From Toxoplasma gondii ME49 (Eukaryota > Apicomplexa > Conoidasida > Eucoccidiorida > Sarcocystidae): a DNA stretch of 64,000 bases. The stretch spans positions 3,982,522 through 4,046,521 of the forward strand of contig NC_031475.1 in assembly GCF_000006565.2 (NCBI RefSeq). Direction: 5' to 3'. Below are positions 44,822-56,900 of this stretch, piece after piece. The notes below the pieces were generated by a model. That model did not search any database. It worked only from the letters and a program-made list of their open reading frames with translations, and had not been told where the DNA came from. A program made the position numbers and the translations under genes. Each line of letters begins with the position of its first letter. Within the stretch, counting starts at the first letter, position 1.

Positions 44822-46141
44822 TGACAGAGAAAGAAGACGGGATAAATTGTAACCCCCAGCTTAAATCTTTGCATGTTCAAAAGCCCCCCTTTTTCGCCTA
44901 TTGATTTTCCCAGGGGGGCATTGAGTGGCAAGTTGAACAGTTGGCCGAGGTTGAGGAAAGCGGCAAGCAACGTCATGGCAGCTGGCCGGGACAAGGCGGC
45001 CGGTAACGATCAGATGAATTATCAGAGAAATTATTCCGTCTGATGTAAATGTGTCAGTGAGGCACGTGGTGCATCTGTGGGTACATTGGTTTGATGATTG
45101 ATAGAACACAGAGGAACCACTACTGCTGCTTAACGCAGAACATAGAGCCACTAGCCGTACTCAATTTGAAACATTTTCTGTTGGGCTGGCGGAGACGATG
45201 AGGTCTTTACCAGTTGAGCTATGTTGTCTGGGATGTGCAGAAGTCAACTGGGTTACGGAAAAAAGCATCCGGGATATTATCTCCATCTCCCGCTGTTCCG
45301 CATTCGCCAATTCACAGCCTGAGGGATATTCTACTGGATTTCAAAGCTAGCAGGACGGAAACAATCATCTGTGCCGCTGTTAGCCCAACACGGTTATGAT
45401 ATGATATGCTGAACTGCCGGAAGGTGAATCAACTGTCACACTCAGACCGTTGAGCGGGTGCCTGATCGAACAGACTGTATCACGGGTTCGCCTTTTCAGG
45501 GGAGCACAATAGAAACTCCTGAAAAGACCTTCAGAGCTCTTAAAACTAGTTCCAATTAACATGTGCGAATATTTATTCTTGTAGCGCCTCCGTTGCCCCG
45601 CAACTAAACGGCCCACTTCACCGGCCATGACCGGTCGTCAGGTTTCGCGAGGCTGGTTATTGCGTCTGTGCTTTTACAGTATTCATCGGAGGTGTCTGAT
45701 CGAAAAGGATCGGGTTCCTGAAATAGCTTCTGGCACGTAAAGTTGCTAAAATCGAATCACCAGGGACAGTCAATCGAGATGTGCGTGATGCGTTGCATCA
45801 AGCAACCGATCCGACAATGAGTTGCGACAAGTGCCATCGAGACTGTAGGACGGTGTGCTGTAAACGAAAGAGACATACGGTCCCTGCCAGCAAAGGCTTT
45901 ACTGATGTGGAAAGCCTTGGTGCGGAACTGCTCGCATCGGGTCACAAGACCAACTGAGCGGAAGAAACTGTCTTTCCTAAAGAGCGAGGAAGTGTGAGTA
46001 TCCAAGGCGACGCAGCAGAAATATTTGCGCAAGCATTGTTCAGCCACTATATACGCCAGCATCCCACTTGTAGTAGGAGAGATATGAAGAACTGGGATTT
46101 CCTGCATGGTAGTGAATCCGTTATTTGCCAAGAAACTTCTT
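44822..46141. other. Intergenic region
   Basis: I see no supportable gene. A minus-strand frame at 45,757-46,131 has possible splice signals (a CATGCAG acceptor near 46,111) but does not join in phase with the ORF upstream of it. Confidence 0.4.
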
Positions 46142-46669
46142 TCATGCTACAACTGGCAGAACGTATCTATAGCAGCGGGGAGCATTTGGGGGCACTCCCG
46201 GTGCGCTGATCCGAAAAGCGGCCACTCTTCTACCAAATGACGCAAGAAGGGCCTCAGTCAGGGATCTAAAATAAGCCTTCCTTGGAAGCAACTGGTAGGA
46301 GACCCTCACCTCAGAGGCGGCAGCATTTGCACACGCATAATTCTCTACAGGTTCGCTGTACAGAAGAGCCAGTGAAAGCTGTGTGTCATTTGGAGGCACA
46401 TATCCCTTCGACAACTGCTTGCAGGGGCGGATAATCTGGACTGGCGTTATCCACTTTTTTCCCGTTATCGTTCGCGCACATGGACTGCCTTCACTCCGTA
46501 AAGCTGCTTCCGAAACAAACAAACCAGCAAGACACAAACTGACAATGCATCTGGCGCCTCTGCTGCGTTGGCTTTCCGCTTTTCCATCCCGCGGAAGGTG
46601 ATAGACAAAACGCCCTAAGAACTCACCGCCTCCGAGGTTTTTCATTCGGCGACCATCTTTAGTCGACAT
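46142..46669 (-). CDS. Hypothetical ORF, 175 residues
   Basis: This ATG-initiated frame begins MSTKDGRRMKNLGG. After 43 bases it meets a good donor (GGCG|GTGAGT), so the true gene may be a short first exon spliced to something unseen, or the whole unspliced frame. The translation is basic and shows no domain I recognise. The length is not far above what chance allows in a window of this size. Confidence 0.22.
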   Translation of the reverse strand: MSTKDGRRMKNLGGGEFLGRFVYHLPRDGKAESQRSRGARCIVSLCLAGLFVSEAALRSEGSPCARTITGKKWITPVQIIRPCKQLSKGYVPPNDTQLSLALLYSEPVENYACANAAASEVRVSYQLLPRKAYFRSLTEALLASFGRRVAAFRISAPGVPPNAPRCYRYVLPVVA

Positions 46670-46981
46670 TCAGTGAATGGGCTCTCTCTGCAATGCGCTC
46701 ACCCGCAAACACCGGTGAAAAAAGGTCCCACTGGATCTACTTCGGATCTTTCCGGAGGAGATGCAGTGCCTTCGACAATTCTAAAGAACGATGCTCACGA
46801 GAGAAAACGCAGAATCATTTTCGGATTTTCGTGTGCCACATTTCTTTGGTTTTGAAGGCACTGCATGGCACTGTTCCAAACACAGCTCTTGGCGTCGGTG
46901 TCTTGCCAACACGCTGCGCGAAAGGCGTCACTTGTCTTGCTCTATTCTTCGAGCGACTCCCGCAGGTTGTTCCGACGTGGT

Positions 46982-47257
46982 ATGGATATAGCCGCACTCC
47001 GATTTTGGTTTTTTCTGCTTCTTTTCTCTATCCTGGATACTTTCTTCAAGCCCACGGAAGCTACGTCCCAAGAGCCGGTGCGTCGCTGTCGCGAGTCATT
47101 TGTCGTCACGCGACACCGTCAGCTTGAACAGACGGTCCGCCCCTCCGCATTTGTCATTGAATCGGAAGCGTTTCACCAGCTGTGGCTTTCGCAAAATCGA
47201 AAACAATTGGCTTCTAGGCCAGCCAGAAAGTCGCCGAGACAAAGCGATTTTCTGTGA
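46982..47257 (+). CDS. Possible small secreted protein
   Basis: This 91-codon frame starts MDIAALRFWFFLLLFSILD, a basic-then-hydrophobic leader like a signal peptide, with a plausible cleavage after TEA. The remaining ~60 residues are basic. The ATG has G at -3 and +4. It lies within 700 bp of the myosin start, so it may be just part of that gene's 5' leader. No homology was recognised. Confidence 0.2.
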   Translation: MDIAALRFWFFLLLFSILDTFFKPTEATSQEPVRRCRESFVVTRHRQLEQTVRPSAFVIESEAFHQLWLSQNRKQLASRPARKSPRQSDFL

Positions 47258-47940
47258 ATCTGGTTTCCCAAGAGTCCTCTTCGTTTTTTTTTCAGCTACT
47301 CAAGATGCCAGCTCGACAGGAGTTTGTTTCCCTAACCTTAGTTTGTCTCACCGCCGACGATCGACATTTCCGGACCTGATTGCATCCACATCTATGAACT
47401 GAACCTTTTAACGGCCACCGTACGCGATGTGTTGGCGGCTGCGTGAGCTGCGTTGCTTCGCTCCTGACTCACTTTCTCGACAAGAGTACCAGCTATGGCG
47501 AAGCGAATCACGCTACTCCACCGTGGCGGTTCTCGACATAGCCGTATTAACTTTTCCCGTTGCTGCAGCCTTCAACGAATAGCAGTCTGCCGTTAATTGT
47601 GTTGTGCTTCATACATCAGTGACACCGCACACGGTGCCGAACCCCTTTTTGTATCGTCTGTTCGTCCTTTTCGTACATCGTTCCCGGCTTTTTTCTTTCG
47701 CTTCAAAGACCTTCTGGTCTTAACAGTTGTGCACGCCAGCGTTTTGTGCGTTGTTTCTTGATTGAAAGGTGCGTGTCATGCATCCTGCTGCATGGTCGCT
47801 CTCTGAAACTAGTCTCTGGCTTCGTATGGCGTGTTGCCGGTGTCTGCGACCTTACCAGGCGTCTGTTCCGCGACCTGCCTCCTTTCCCCTTCACTACCAT
47901 TTGTAAAGTTCTTTCGAATCTTATGTTAGATGTCGGCAAA
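47258..47940. other. 5' flank of the myosin gene
   Basis: This is probable promoter and 5' untranslated sequence. The frame of the myosin is open upstream of 47,941 and includes another ATG at 47,923, but the ATG at 47,941 sits in the strong ggcaaaATGG context typical of Toxoplasma. Confidence 0.45.
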
Positions 47941-50900
47941 ATGGCTCCAAACTCTCACTTGCTTCCTTCTCGCCCGAGTGCCGCCCAGCGCTCGTTACCG
48001 TCTTCAGTGCCAGGAAGTCGGAAACAGAGTGAGGGCTCAAACTCGGAAGCAGACAGTGCACTCCCGTGTAGCGCCTCGCACACCACGTCGGATTCGACAT
48101 CTTTGTTTCGACACGCGGCCATGTTTTCTCCCGGCGATATCATATGGGTTCCTTCGGCTTCTGAGGGGTATTCAACAGCGGTCTGCACTTCCCTCAACGT
48201 CGCCCAAGACACACTGACGGCAAACTTGCATCCGGCGGCGGCCCAGCACTCTGCTTTGGCTCGCGAAACTCTTTTGCGTCTGTCCCCTGGTTTCTACAAC
48301 TCCTCGTGCACCACGGCTTCTCCGGAGGTTAGGAGTGCGCATGCGCCGCCGGAAGCCAGACTTTCCACGTCAGACGGTCCTGCGAGTCCATCCGTCTCCG
48401 ACTCTCCACGCAACGCAGACGCAGAGGACAATCCCTACACTTTGGAAGTATCTGCTGAGGGGTTTGCGCCGCCTTCTGTTGGACACGCACTAACAAAGAC
48501 TGAAGACAGCGAGTCGACGGTCTCCGGTCCTTCTCCCGCGCGACTGGGACCAACGGTCACCGTACCCCTGTCTGACTGTTGGCCGTACCAACCTTCACCG
48601 TTGCCTCCGGCTCAGGCGCCTGAGGATGCATCTGCGCTGGACAATCTGTCTTCACCGTCGATTCTCGAACTCCTCGAGCACCGCTTTCTGCGGAAGCAAA
48701 TTTACACGAATGCCGCTCACGTGCTGCTCGCGCTGAACCCGTACACTCCGCTCCCGGAGCTTTACAACCAAGACGTGATTGAGGTGTACAGCCACTGGAA
48801 GAGCAACAGCGCGGCAACTGCGGCAGCTTCTCTCCAGCCGTCCACAGCTGCTCTCTTGGGTTTGGTGGACGGCAAGAAGGGACAGACGAACGCTGTATCT
48901 TCCTTCCACGGGTCTCCCTTTCCTCCGCCTCACCCGTTTGCGGTGGCGGAAGATGCGCACCGGCGGCTGCGGGGCGAGCTGCGGAATCAAACGATCATTG
49001 TGAGTGGCGAGAGTGGCGCCGGGAAGACCGAGACAAGTAAAATCATCATGCTCTACTTGACACAAGTCGGCATTTTGCCGCAGTCGAACTCGGGAAGCGG
49101 CGCAGCTGGAACCCCGTCGGCTTTTGCGTTGCCGGCGCTACCCCAGTCTCGACAGCAGAGAGAGCGGGCAGTGGCTGCCCTCCTGGGGGAAGGTGGGAAG
49201 AGCCAGACGCAGAGTCAAATGACCAATTTGCAGCAGAAAATCTTGAGCTGCAACCCGGTTCTCGAGGCCTTCTGCAACGCCACCACAAGAAGAAACGTCA
49301 ACAGCAGTCGCGTCGGCAGACTCACGCTCCTTCACTTCGACACCGTCGGCCTCCTCAGAGGGGCCAGCATCAAGTCCTACCTCCTTGAAAGCGCACGCGT
49401 CTCCGCGCATGCTTTCGGGGAAAGAAACTACCACGTCTTTTACCAGGTTTTGAGAGGTAATGCCGCCTGCAGACAGAGAGCTCGAGAGTGAAGACTCAGA
49501 GGAAGGAAAAAAGGTAGCAGGGGACGCCAAGAGAGGATACAGATATGCGCAAGTGACGACCGAACGATCCTTTTTCTTCTTGGTGCCCGTCCAGTTTCAC
49601 CTTCTTGGCTGCCCTTCCACTGTTTTTTCCTCTTAATCCCCTCAGCTTTTCCTCTCTCTCTCTCTACCCCGTTCCTTTCCCCTTCCCACCCTTCTTTTTT
49701 CCCTCTTTTTCTCTGCTTTTTAGGTTGCAGTCCAGAGGACTTAGCTCGGCGTCGGCTGACACGGAACTGCGGGGTCTACGGACTCCTTCGGCCCACGGAA
49801 TCTCGTCAGCAGCGGAGCGTGAAGGGAACGCTTCGTCTGGGGATCCAACACACTTCGAGGCGGCAGGCGCATGCAGAGGACTCCGAGTGTGCGCCCGAGA
49901 GAGACGGCGAGAGTGACTCACTGCGTCCGTCGAAGGAGGAAGTTGCGCGAGACGAGGCGAACTTCGTTGCGCTGATTCACGCGTTGCATACGACGCGTTT
50001 CTCTGAGCGTCAAATCAACGAAATTCTCGACATTCTCGCCGGGCTTCTCCACCTCTCCAACGTCTCGTACCGGGAGGGTCCGCCTCTGAAGGCTGGAGAC
50101 ACTCACTCCCTGGCGCTGACGCCAGACAGTGAAGGCGACGACGGCCTCGAAAGTGGCGGGGAGAAGCGCGAAGACGCTGGGGAGGCGCATTCGCAGTCAG
50201 AGGGTTTGCATGCAGACGCGCGCGACAGCCGGGCGGGACGCGCGCTAAGAGCCGCGGCCGAGCTTTTTCAGATCGAGGAAAACAAGATCGAAGAAGTTCT
50301 GCGGTGGGAGGTTCTCCGTACGCGGCACGACGTCGTGCGAAAGGAACGAAGAGAGAAACAGGCGACTGCAGCCAGAGACGCGCTTGTGAAATTCATCTAC
50401 AAAAAACTCGTCGCCTTCATTCTCGAGGAACTGAACCGCAACGTCCGCAAGTGCGCCAAGGAAGAGACAGATGCCGGCAGGCGTCGCGAAGGCAGTGACT
50501 CAGAAGACAGCAGCGACGAAGAAGACAGTCCGAGTATCCCCGAAGCCTTCATTGGAAGTAAGGCACCGGTGACGGGCAACTGCGAGAGAAGCGCACAAAG
50601 ACATCGATTCACTTTCTCTCGTTGTCGTAGGGCTTCGGAGAGGTTGTGTTTCTGCTTTTCGCACTTTGTGACATTCTTTGTGTAACTCATGTCAGCACTT
50701 GCAGACTCCGGTGGCTCTGATCTCTCTGTCACACCTCGTCTTTTGCCCGACTCTTTGCTTTCCCTTTGTCAAGACCTTCTTCTCTAGCCGTCCTACCTTC
50801 CCAGTTGTGTGGAACGATTGTTTGGAGACACCAGCTGCATGCCCAGAGTCAACTAGAAAATACACTTTCTGTGTCAGCTGCGCTCTTCACGTTGCCAGTG

Positions 50901-53900
50901 TCGACTCTCTCCCTGTTGTTTAGTGCCGTTTTCTTCTTCAGCCCAAACGTCTCTCGAGTCTGTTTGTCTGCCCTAGTCGCACTTTGCCTGTTTGCACAGA
51001 AGACCGCCGACGTTTCCGTGTTTCTCCACCCGTGGGTTTCTGCCGAGTCTTCGCTGAACTTTCGTCCTCACTCGCGTCCTTTTCTTGTGCCCTTCTCTCC
51101 AGTTTTGGATATCTACGGCTTCGAGTGCGTGGACGGTTCGAATGGCTTCGACCAGTTGTGCATCAACTACGCGAACGAGCGCCAGCAGGAATTGTTTATT
51201 CAGAAGGTGCTGTACGAGGAGTTGCGACTGTACGCGCGCGAAGGCATCATCTGCTGCAGTGACGTCGCTGTCTCCGCGCCCTCCGCCAGTCCCCTGCTCG
51301 CTGTCCCTGCCCCAAGCACTCCCCGGGGGGTCTCGACAGTCTCCCAGGGCTGCGCTGCTGCTCGTTCGCCGCGAAGAGTGACACACCCAGTGACCGGAGC
51401 CTCGAAACGCGAAGGCATTTCGTCCAACTCGCGGTTGATGTCTGCCTTCGTCGCGTCGCCTTCCCCGGAGCTGGGGGCATCTCCTTTGGGCTCTACGGGC
51501 TCCGAGGGCCTTGCGGGCGCGCGAGGCTTCGACAACACTCTGCAGCTTCTCCACCTCACGGCTTCGATGCTTCCCGACCGCTCTCTCCTTCTCGCCTATC
51601 TCCACGAGGGGATGTTCCGGCGCCTCGACGACAACAGTCGCCTGAAGGCGCAGGGCCAGCAGAGAACCGACGCGCACTTCTGGAGGGACTTCTTCCTTTT
51701 TTGCCGACAGCAGCAGCTCTCTCATATCTCTGGGAAAGCCGGAGAGAAGAGCGCAGCGGCTGCGGCCCCAATCTTGTTCAAACTCAAGGGTGGGGCCGGC
51801 GCGGCGGCCGCCTTCGCGGCGGCGACGGCTGGAGGCGCCGAGAGAGGCAGAGATCACTCGGGAGTCGGTGCCGAGTTCTTGAGAAGGAAGCAAGAGTACG
51901 AAGAAGCCGAGGAAGGCCTTGTCAGTGCAGGGAAGGTCCTGCCTCACCTTGCAGATGGATCTGCGGCCGCGAACAAACTTGAAGAAGGCATTTTCGTCGT
52001 GCGACACTTTGCTGGTCTTGTCCAATACCGAGTCGACGGGTGGCTAGATCGAAACAACGACAAGGTGCGCTGGAGAAAAAGTGCATTCAAATGCCAGGAG
52101 AGGAAAGCCCACACATGTCGGAAACGATGGTCTCTCATTCTGTTGCGTCTTCTGGTTCTCTTTCCTCTTGTCTCATTCTGCCTCGGGGCGCTACCTGCTC
52201 AGCGGCAGGCGTGAAGTTTGCCTCTGCGCTGGTGTTCCCCGTGGAGCTTCTCTTCTCTTGATCCTTATGTGTCTCCCAGAGCCCTGCACGTTTGTTTTTT
52301 CGAAACGACTTGGAATGCCCGTTTCCCCTTTTTCACCTTTGGTTCTCGACAGCCAGCGCCGTGTACGGACCTACATGGTCATGGGAGAAGTGCGTTTTTG
52401 CGGTAGCATGCTGCAGCCACTGCCTGCGTGGAGGTGCTGCCCGCGTGTGTCTCCATTTCTTCTTTAGGCAGAGACTTCAATCGAGACCCTCATCTCCTGC
52501 TCGAGCATGCGGACTCTGAGGCGCCTGTCTCTCTCCGACGCAAACGGAGCGTCCATCCCTGGGGCTCTCGGCGACCCGCCTGTCTCTCCCGCGGTCTTGT
52601 CGCCGCTTCACGGCCCGGCGGGGGCTGTCTCGGGGCGCGAGTCCTCCGGAGTCCATGCGCTGGTCGGCGGGAACAAAGGTCACTTTTCTTCTCTCAGTCG
52701 CATGTTCATCAACGATTTGCGGCAGCTCATGACGCAGCTGCAAAGCAGCTCGATGCATCTCCACTTCATTCGCTGCTTCGTCCCGAATGCCAAGATGCTT
52801 CCGCTCACCTTCGATCGTCTTCTGCTCCTTCGACAGGTAGAAGACAAAGTTCACACAGACTCTACAACCGTGACAAACCAACAGGATTCAAGGGTGGGGG
52901 TTTACAGTCTCTCGCAGGACTGCCGAGGCAGTTTATGCATGCCGATTGAGGGTGAAAGAAGGAAAAGGAGCAGACGCACGACAGCGCTTTCTTCGTGTTC
53001 AGGGGTCTTCAGTGTCCAAAGAGATTCAGACGAATGAAACAACGCAGAGAATCAAGCGACGTTCAGACGTTCCACTGGATGCAATGCAGTGCACTCTGTG
53101 TTGTCTCGAGAAACTCAAGTTTCGTTGCATGTGTGTTTAAATGAAGGAAAACCGAGGCTCCCAGAACGCAGAGTTTCGCGTTTTTCCGAGTGTTCCAAAA
53201 TGCACGTCAAAGAAACGGTGGGCGTTTGCGAAGAGACCATGTCCGCACCTTCGCAGTGCGTTTCGGTTTCCTGTGTCATTCTGTCTTCTCCCATTGCGTT
53301 TTAACCCCACCAAAACGCGAGGCAGACAGGCGTTTTTCTGCCTCGGTTTCCTCTACTTCTGCATGAATGCCGGTCCAGGCGCTTTGGCTTCCATGCGAAT
53401 CTAACGCGCACGCCTCTCTTTGCTTTTCAGCTGCAACAATCCGGATCCATGGCACTCGTCCAGATTCTCCACCGGGGCTTTCCTCACCGCTTGCCACTGA
53501 AGGCGACAGCGGCCGCATTCAAGGAGCAGCTCGCGCGTTGCGTAGAGAAAGTGAAAAGTCAAACGACAGACCCTGAGACGCAGCGGCGCCTAGCCGCCCT
53601 GGACGTCCAGCACATTCCTGACGGAAGACTGCGTAAGCGCCAAGAGGAAGCGTTCACCTTCTCCGTAAACCGCACACTGGAACTCGCACTGGTGATAACA
53701 ATGTCCTCTCGCGGGTGGAGACAGACGCTTTTCAAAAGACATCTCGTGCTCGACGAGGGAGTACCTGCGCCTCCCGAAACAGAGCAGCGAGGCATGCCCC
53801 AGAAGGTTGAACGGTGACTGCCTGATTCTGCATGTGTGGAACTCAGAAAAACGATTCAACCCTCCGAAACGCGTGGAGATGGCTTGCTTGTGCTCGAGTT

Positions 53901-56900
53901 TTAGCACACAGGTCTGGGTGTGTGTGGCGACCAAAGTAAACGTTTCTTGGGCTTGCTGTTGTGAGGTAGAAGCTCTCGTCGGCCTGATCCGTCCTCGATG
54001 TGTCTCTTTCCTCTATCTCGTCCCACCGCTCCCTCCCTGTTCCTTCTCTTCTTTCGCCGTCCATTTCCTCTATTTTCGGTCGTCTTTCCCTTTTTCCTCA
54101 GAACGCCTCGTTTCCCCCGTTCACTTTTTGGCGTTCTTCTGACAGTCTGTTCTAACCTCCCACTCTCCTGGCCGTTCCAAAGCTTTAATGCCCCTTTTTC
54201 TCGACCCTGAACTCCCGGCTTTTCAACCGTCCATCCCCCGTCTCCTTCATTTCCCGTCCCCTTCATTTCCCGTCTCCTTCATTTCCCGTCTCCTGTCCCT
54301 CTGTTTTTTCAGTGGCGGCGACGCTGTCTCAGCTGCCAGCGTGTTCTGCGGGTTCGCACTGTTGCGGTACGTCCTTGGTGTGTTTCAAGGCCCATGCGTA
54401 CCCGGCAGCATCTGCGTTGCTGCGCAATCCTGGGTCTCTTTTCTCCTCGCCTCCGCCTCTGCTGCAGCTCTTGTCAGAGGTGAATCGGCGACGGTGGCGC
54501 GTGGCGGGTCTGGTGATATCGGGGCGAATTCACCGCGTTCTGTTGTGGCTCCAGCGGCGCGTGCAGCTGCTCCGTCGCCTGAAGGAAGAGGCGGCACAGT
54601 TGGCTGTTCGCGTCATTCTCTTGCGGCGCGTGATCCTCGCACCTCTGCGCCAGAAGGTTCGGAGACGCGCGCGGCTCCGGCAAGGCTTCAAGGCGCTTCA
54701 GCAGCTCGTCCTGCGTGTAGGCCTCTCGCGGTGGAGACAGAATTGCCGGCGGTGGGCGCAGGCCGAGGCGTCACTCGCGTCTCTCGCCGCGCGGAAGGAC
54801 CTGGAGGGTCGCGCACGGCGCGAAGCCCCCGCCGCCGAGGCCAAGTCGAAGCTCAAAGGGGCAAACTGTAAACCTTTGGTGTCGGGCGAAGCGCTGGCGT
54901 TGAACGACGGCCGGAGTGCTGAGGGACGCGGACCCGCTCGGGAAGCTGCCGAACTTCTGCGGCTCTCGAAGGAGACCTGGAAGTACGCCTGGAAAGCGGA
55001 GTTGTTCAACCTCGCGGGACCGAGGAGTTTGAAGAGAATGGGCGAAACTGCGCTCATATCCGAACGTTTGGTCCTCTTCAGTGGAGTCGGCTTGTTCTTG
55101 CTCGAGTTGACGCTCGTCGACAGGGGGCAGAGAGCAGGGTTCGAGCAGAAACCGGCGACGCACGGGGCAGAAGACGAGCCGGTCGCAGCGGAACTCGTGG
55201 AGACGCGGTGCTCGCGAATCGCTACAGGCCCTGGGGGAGCGCCGTGGGTCTCTTTGCCCCCGGGTGTGGCGCAAGTCACCTCGCCGCTGCAGCCAGCTCT
55301 GTCGTGCGTAGGGCAGCATACGCGGTACCCGGAGTTGTTCGTCGTCTCTGACTCTCGAGCACGGATCTTTCTGCTTCCGCTGTCTTGCCTCGCCAAACCT
55401 GCTAGTTCAGACGCAGGCCTGCGAGGTGCAGAACTCGGTTTTCGGTGCGCCGGTCCCGATGCCGCCCTTCCGTCTCTCTCGCCTTCGTCGCCTCTCGCAG
55501 GCCTCTTTGAAGGCGACCGACGCGAGACACAAAACCTTGCGCGGGGTGAGCATGGCGATGCGGAGTCCTCGCTGATGTTGCTGATGCGTCCCACAGACTC
55601 TGTGCCTCCCTCTCTCGGCCTCACGCTTCTTTCGCCTGCCTCGCCCTCTGGGGGGGCTGCGCGCGAGCGGGCAAGGGAGCCCTCGCGTCTGTCGGATTCG
55701 TCGCTGCCTCGCCCATCGCGTCTCGCTGGGCGAGAAGAGACGCGTAGAAAGCTGGAACCTCTTGGAGGCGGAAGAGGGTGCGGCGTCGAGCTTCCTTCAG
55801 CCTCAGGTTCGTCGCGGCTTCGCGACGGGTCTTCGAGCTCCGAAGAGTCGAGCGCTCCCTCCCTAGGTCGATCCTCTTCCTACGGGTCGCACTCGGTCGC
55901 CTCTTCTTTCTCCTCGGCGCCAGATCCCTCGCGAGGCCAGCCTTCGACGTCACTCCCCACCCTCACTCCCTCCGCGGCGTCGCCGTTCTCTCTCGGCGAG
56001 GGCGTGCGCCTGGGTGTGAATGGAGTGGGGGGGCTCGAGAGCCCGACAGCGAGCGCAGGCCTATCGCTGAGTCACGGAGCGATCAGTCCGGCTTCCTGTG
56101 CCTCCTTCGTGAATCCGTACCTCGCTAGGTTTCGCCGCCCCGCGCCTTTCCCGCCTTCCTTTTTCTCTCAGGCGGCGCTGACCGAGAGCGTGTGGACAGA
56201 CGATGCGACGAACCACGTACCTCGCGTCTTCTGGTCGGCCTCATCAGCGGCGCCTCTTCTCCTCCCTGGAGGCGCGTGCCACCCGAACGCAACGGCGCCA
56301 GGCCGTTGGGTGCCTGCGGACCTTCTTCACTTGGCTGAGAGAGAGCAAGAGAAACTGGAGCGACAGCTGCGAGGTAAGAAATCCCGACCGAGCCAGTCGA
56401 GAGACTCCGACGTCGAGGTGTCTGTACGGCCTCTGCGAGTCCACTTTGCGTCTCCGAGCTCCACACACTACGTCCTCATTCTCTGTCACATCTCCGTCGT
56501 CGGCGACAAGTCCGAGGTCCACGTCGGCGGCATTCTCGCCCTAGTCCTGCTGAATCTCCTCACGCGCCTCCCAGAGGCGTGGGTCGAAATCGTTCCCGCT
56601 GAAAACGACGTTGGGATCTTGGCCCAGAAACACGAAGACACCCTCCCGGACCTCCTGTACACTCCATCGGCGACTGCCGCCTGTCAGACTGGGCAGACCG
56701 CCGCGGAAGACGATTCCAAGAGACCCGACACAGAAAAGCGGAAAACCGAGGCGGACACGGAGAGTCACACAGGACTGGAGAGAGGCAAGCAGAAGCCGCA
56801 GACTTCAGCGCCCTTCAGCTGCTCCTACCCCCGCATTATTAGCACGACAACTTTTGAGCCATTCGAAGGAGGCAGGAAATGGATCGTCGCTGGCCCGGGA

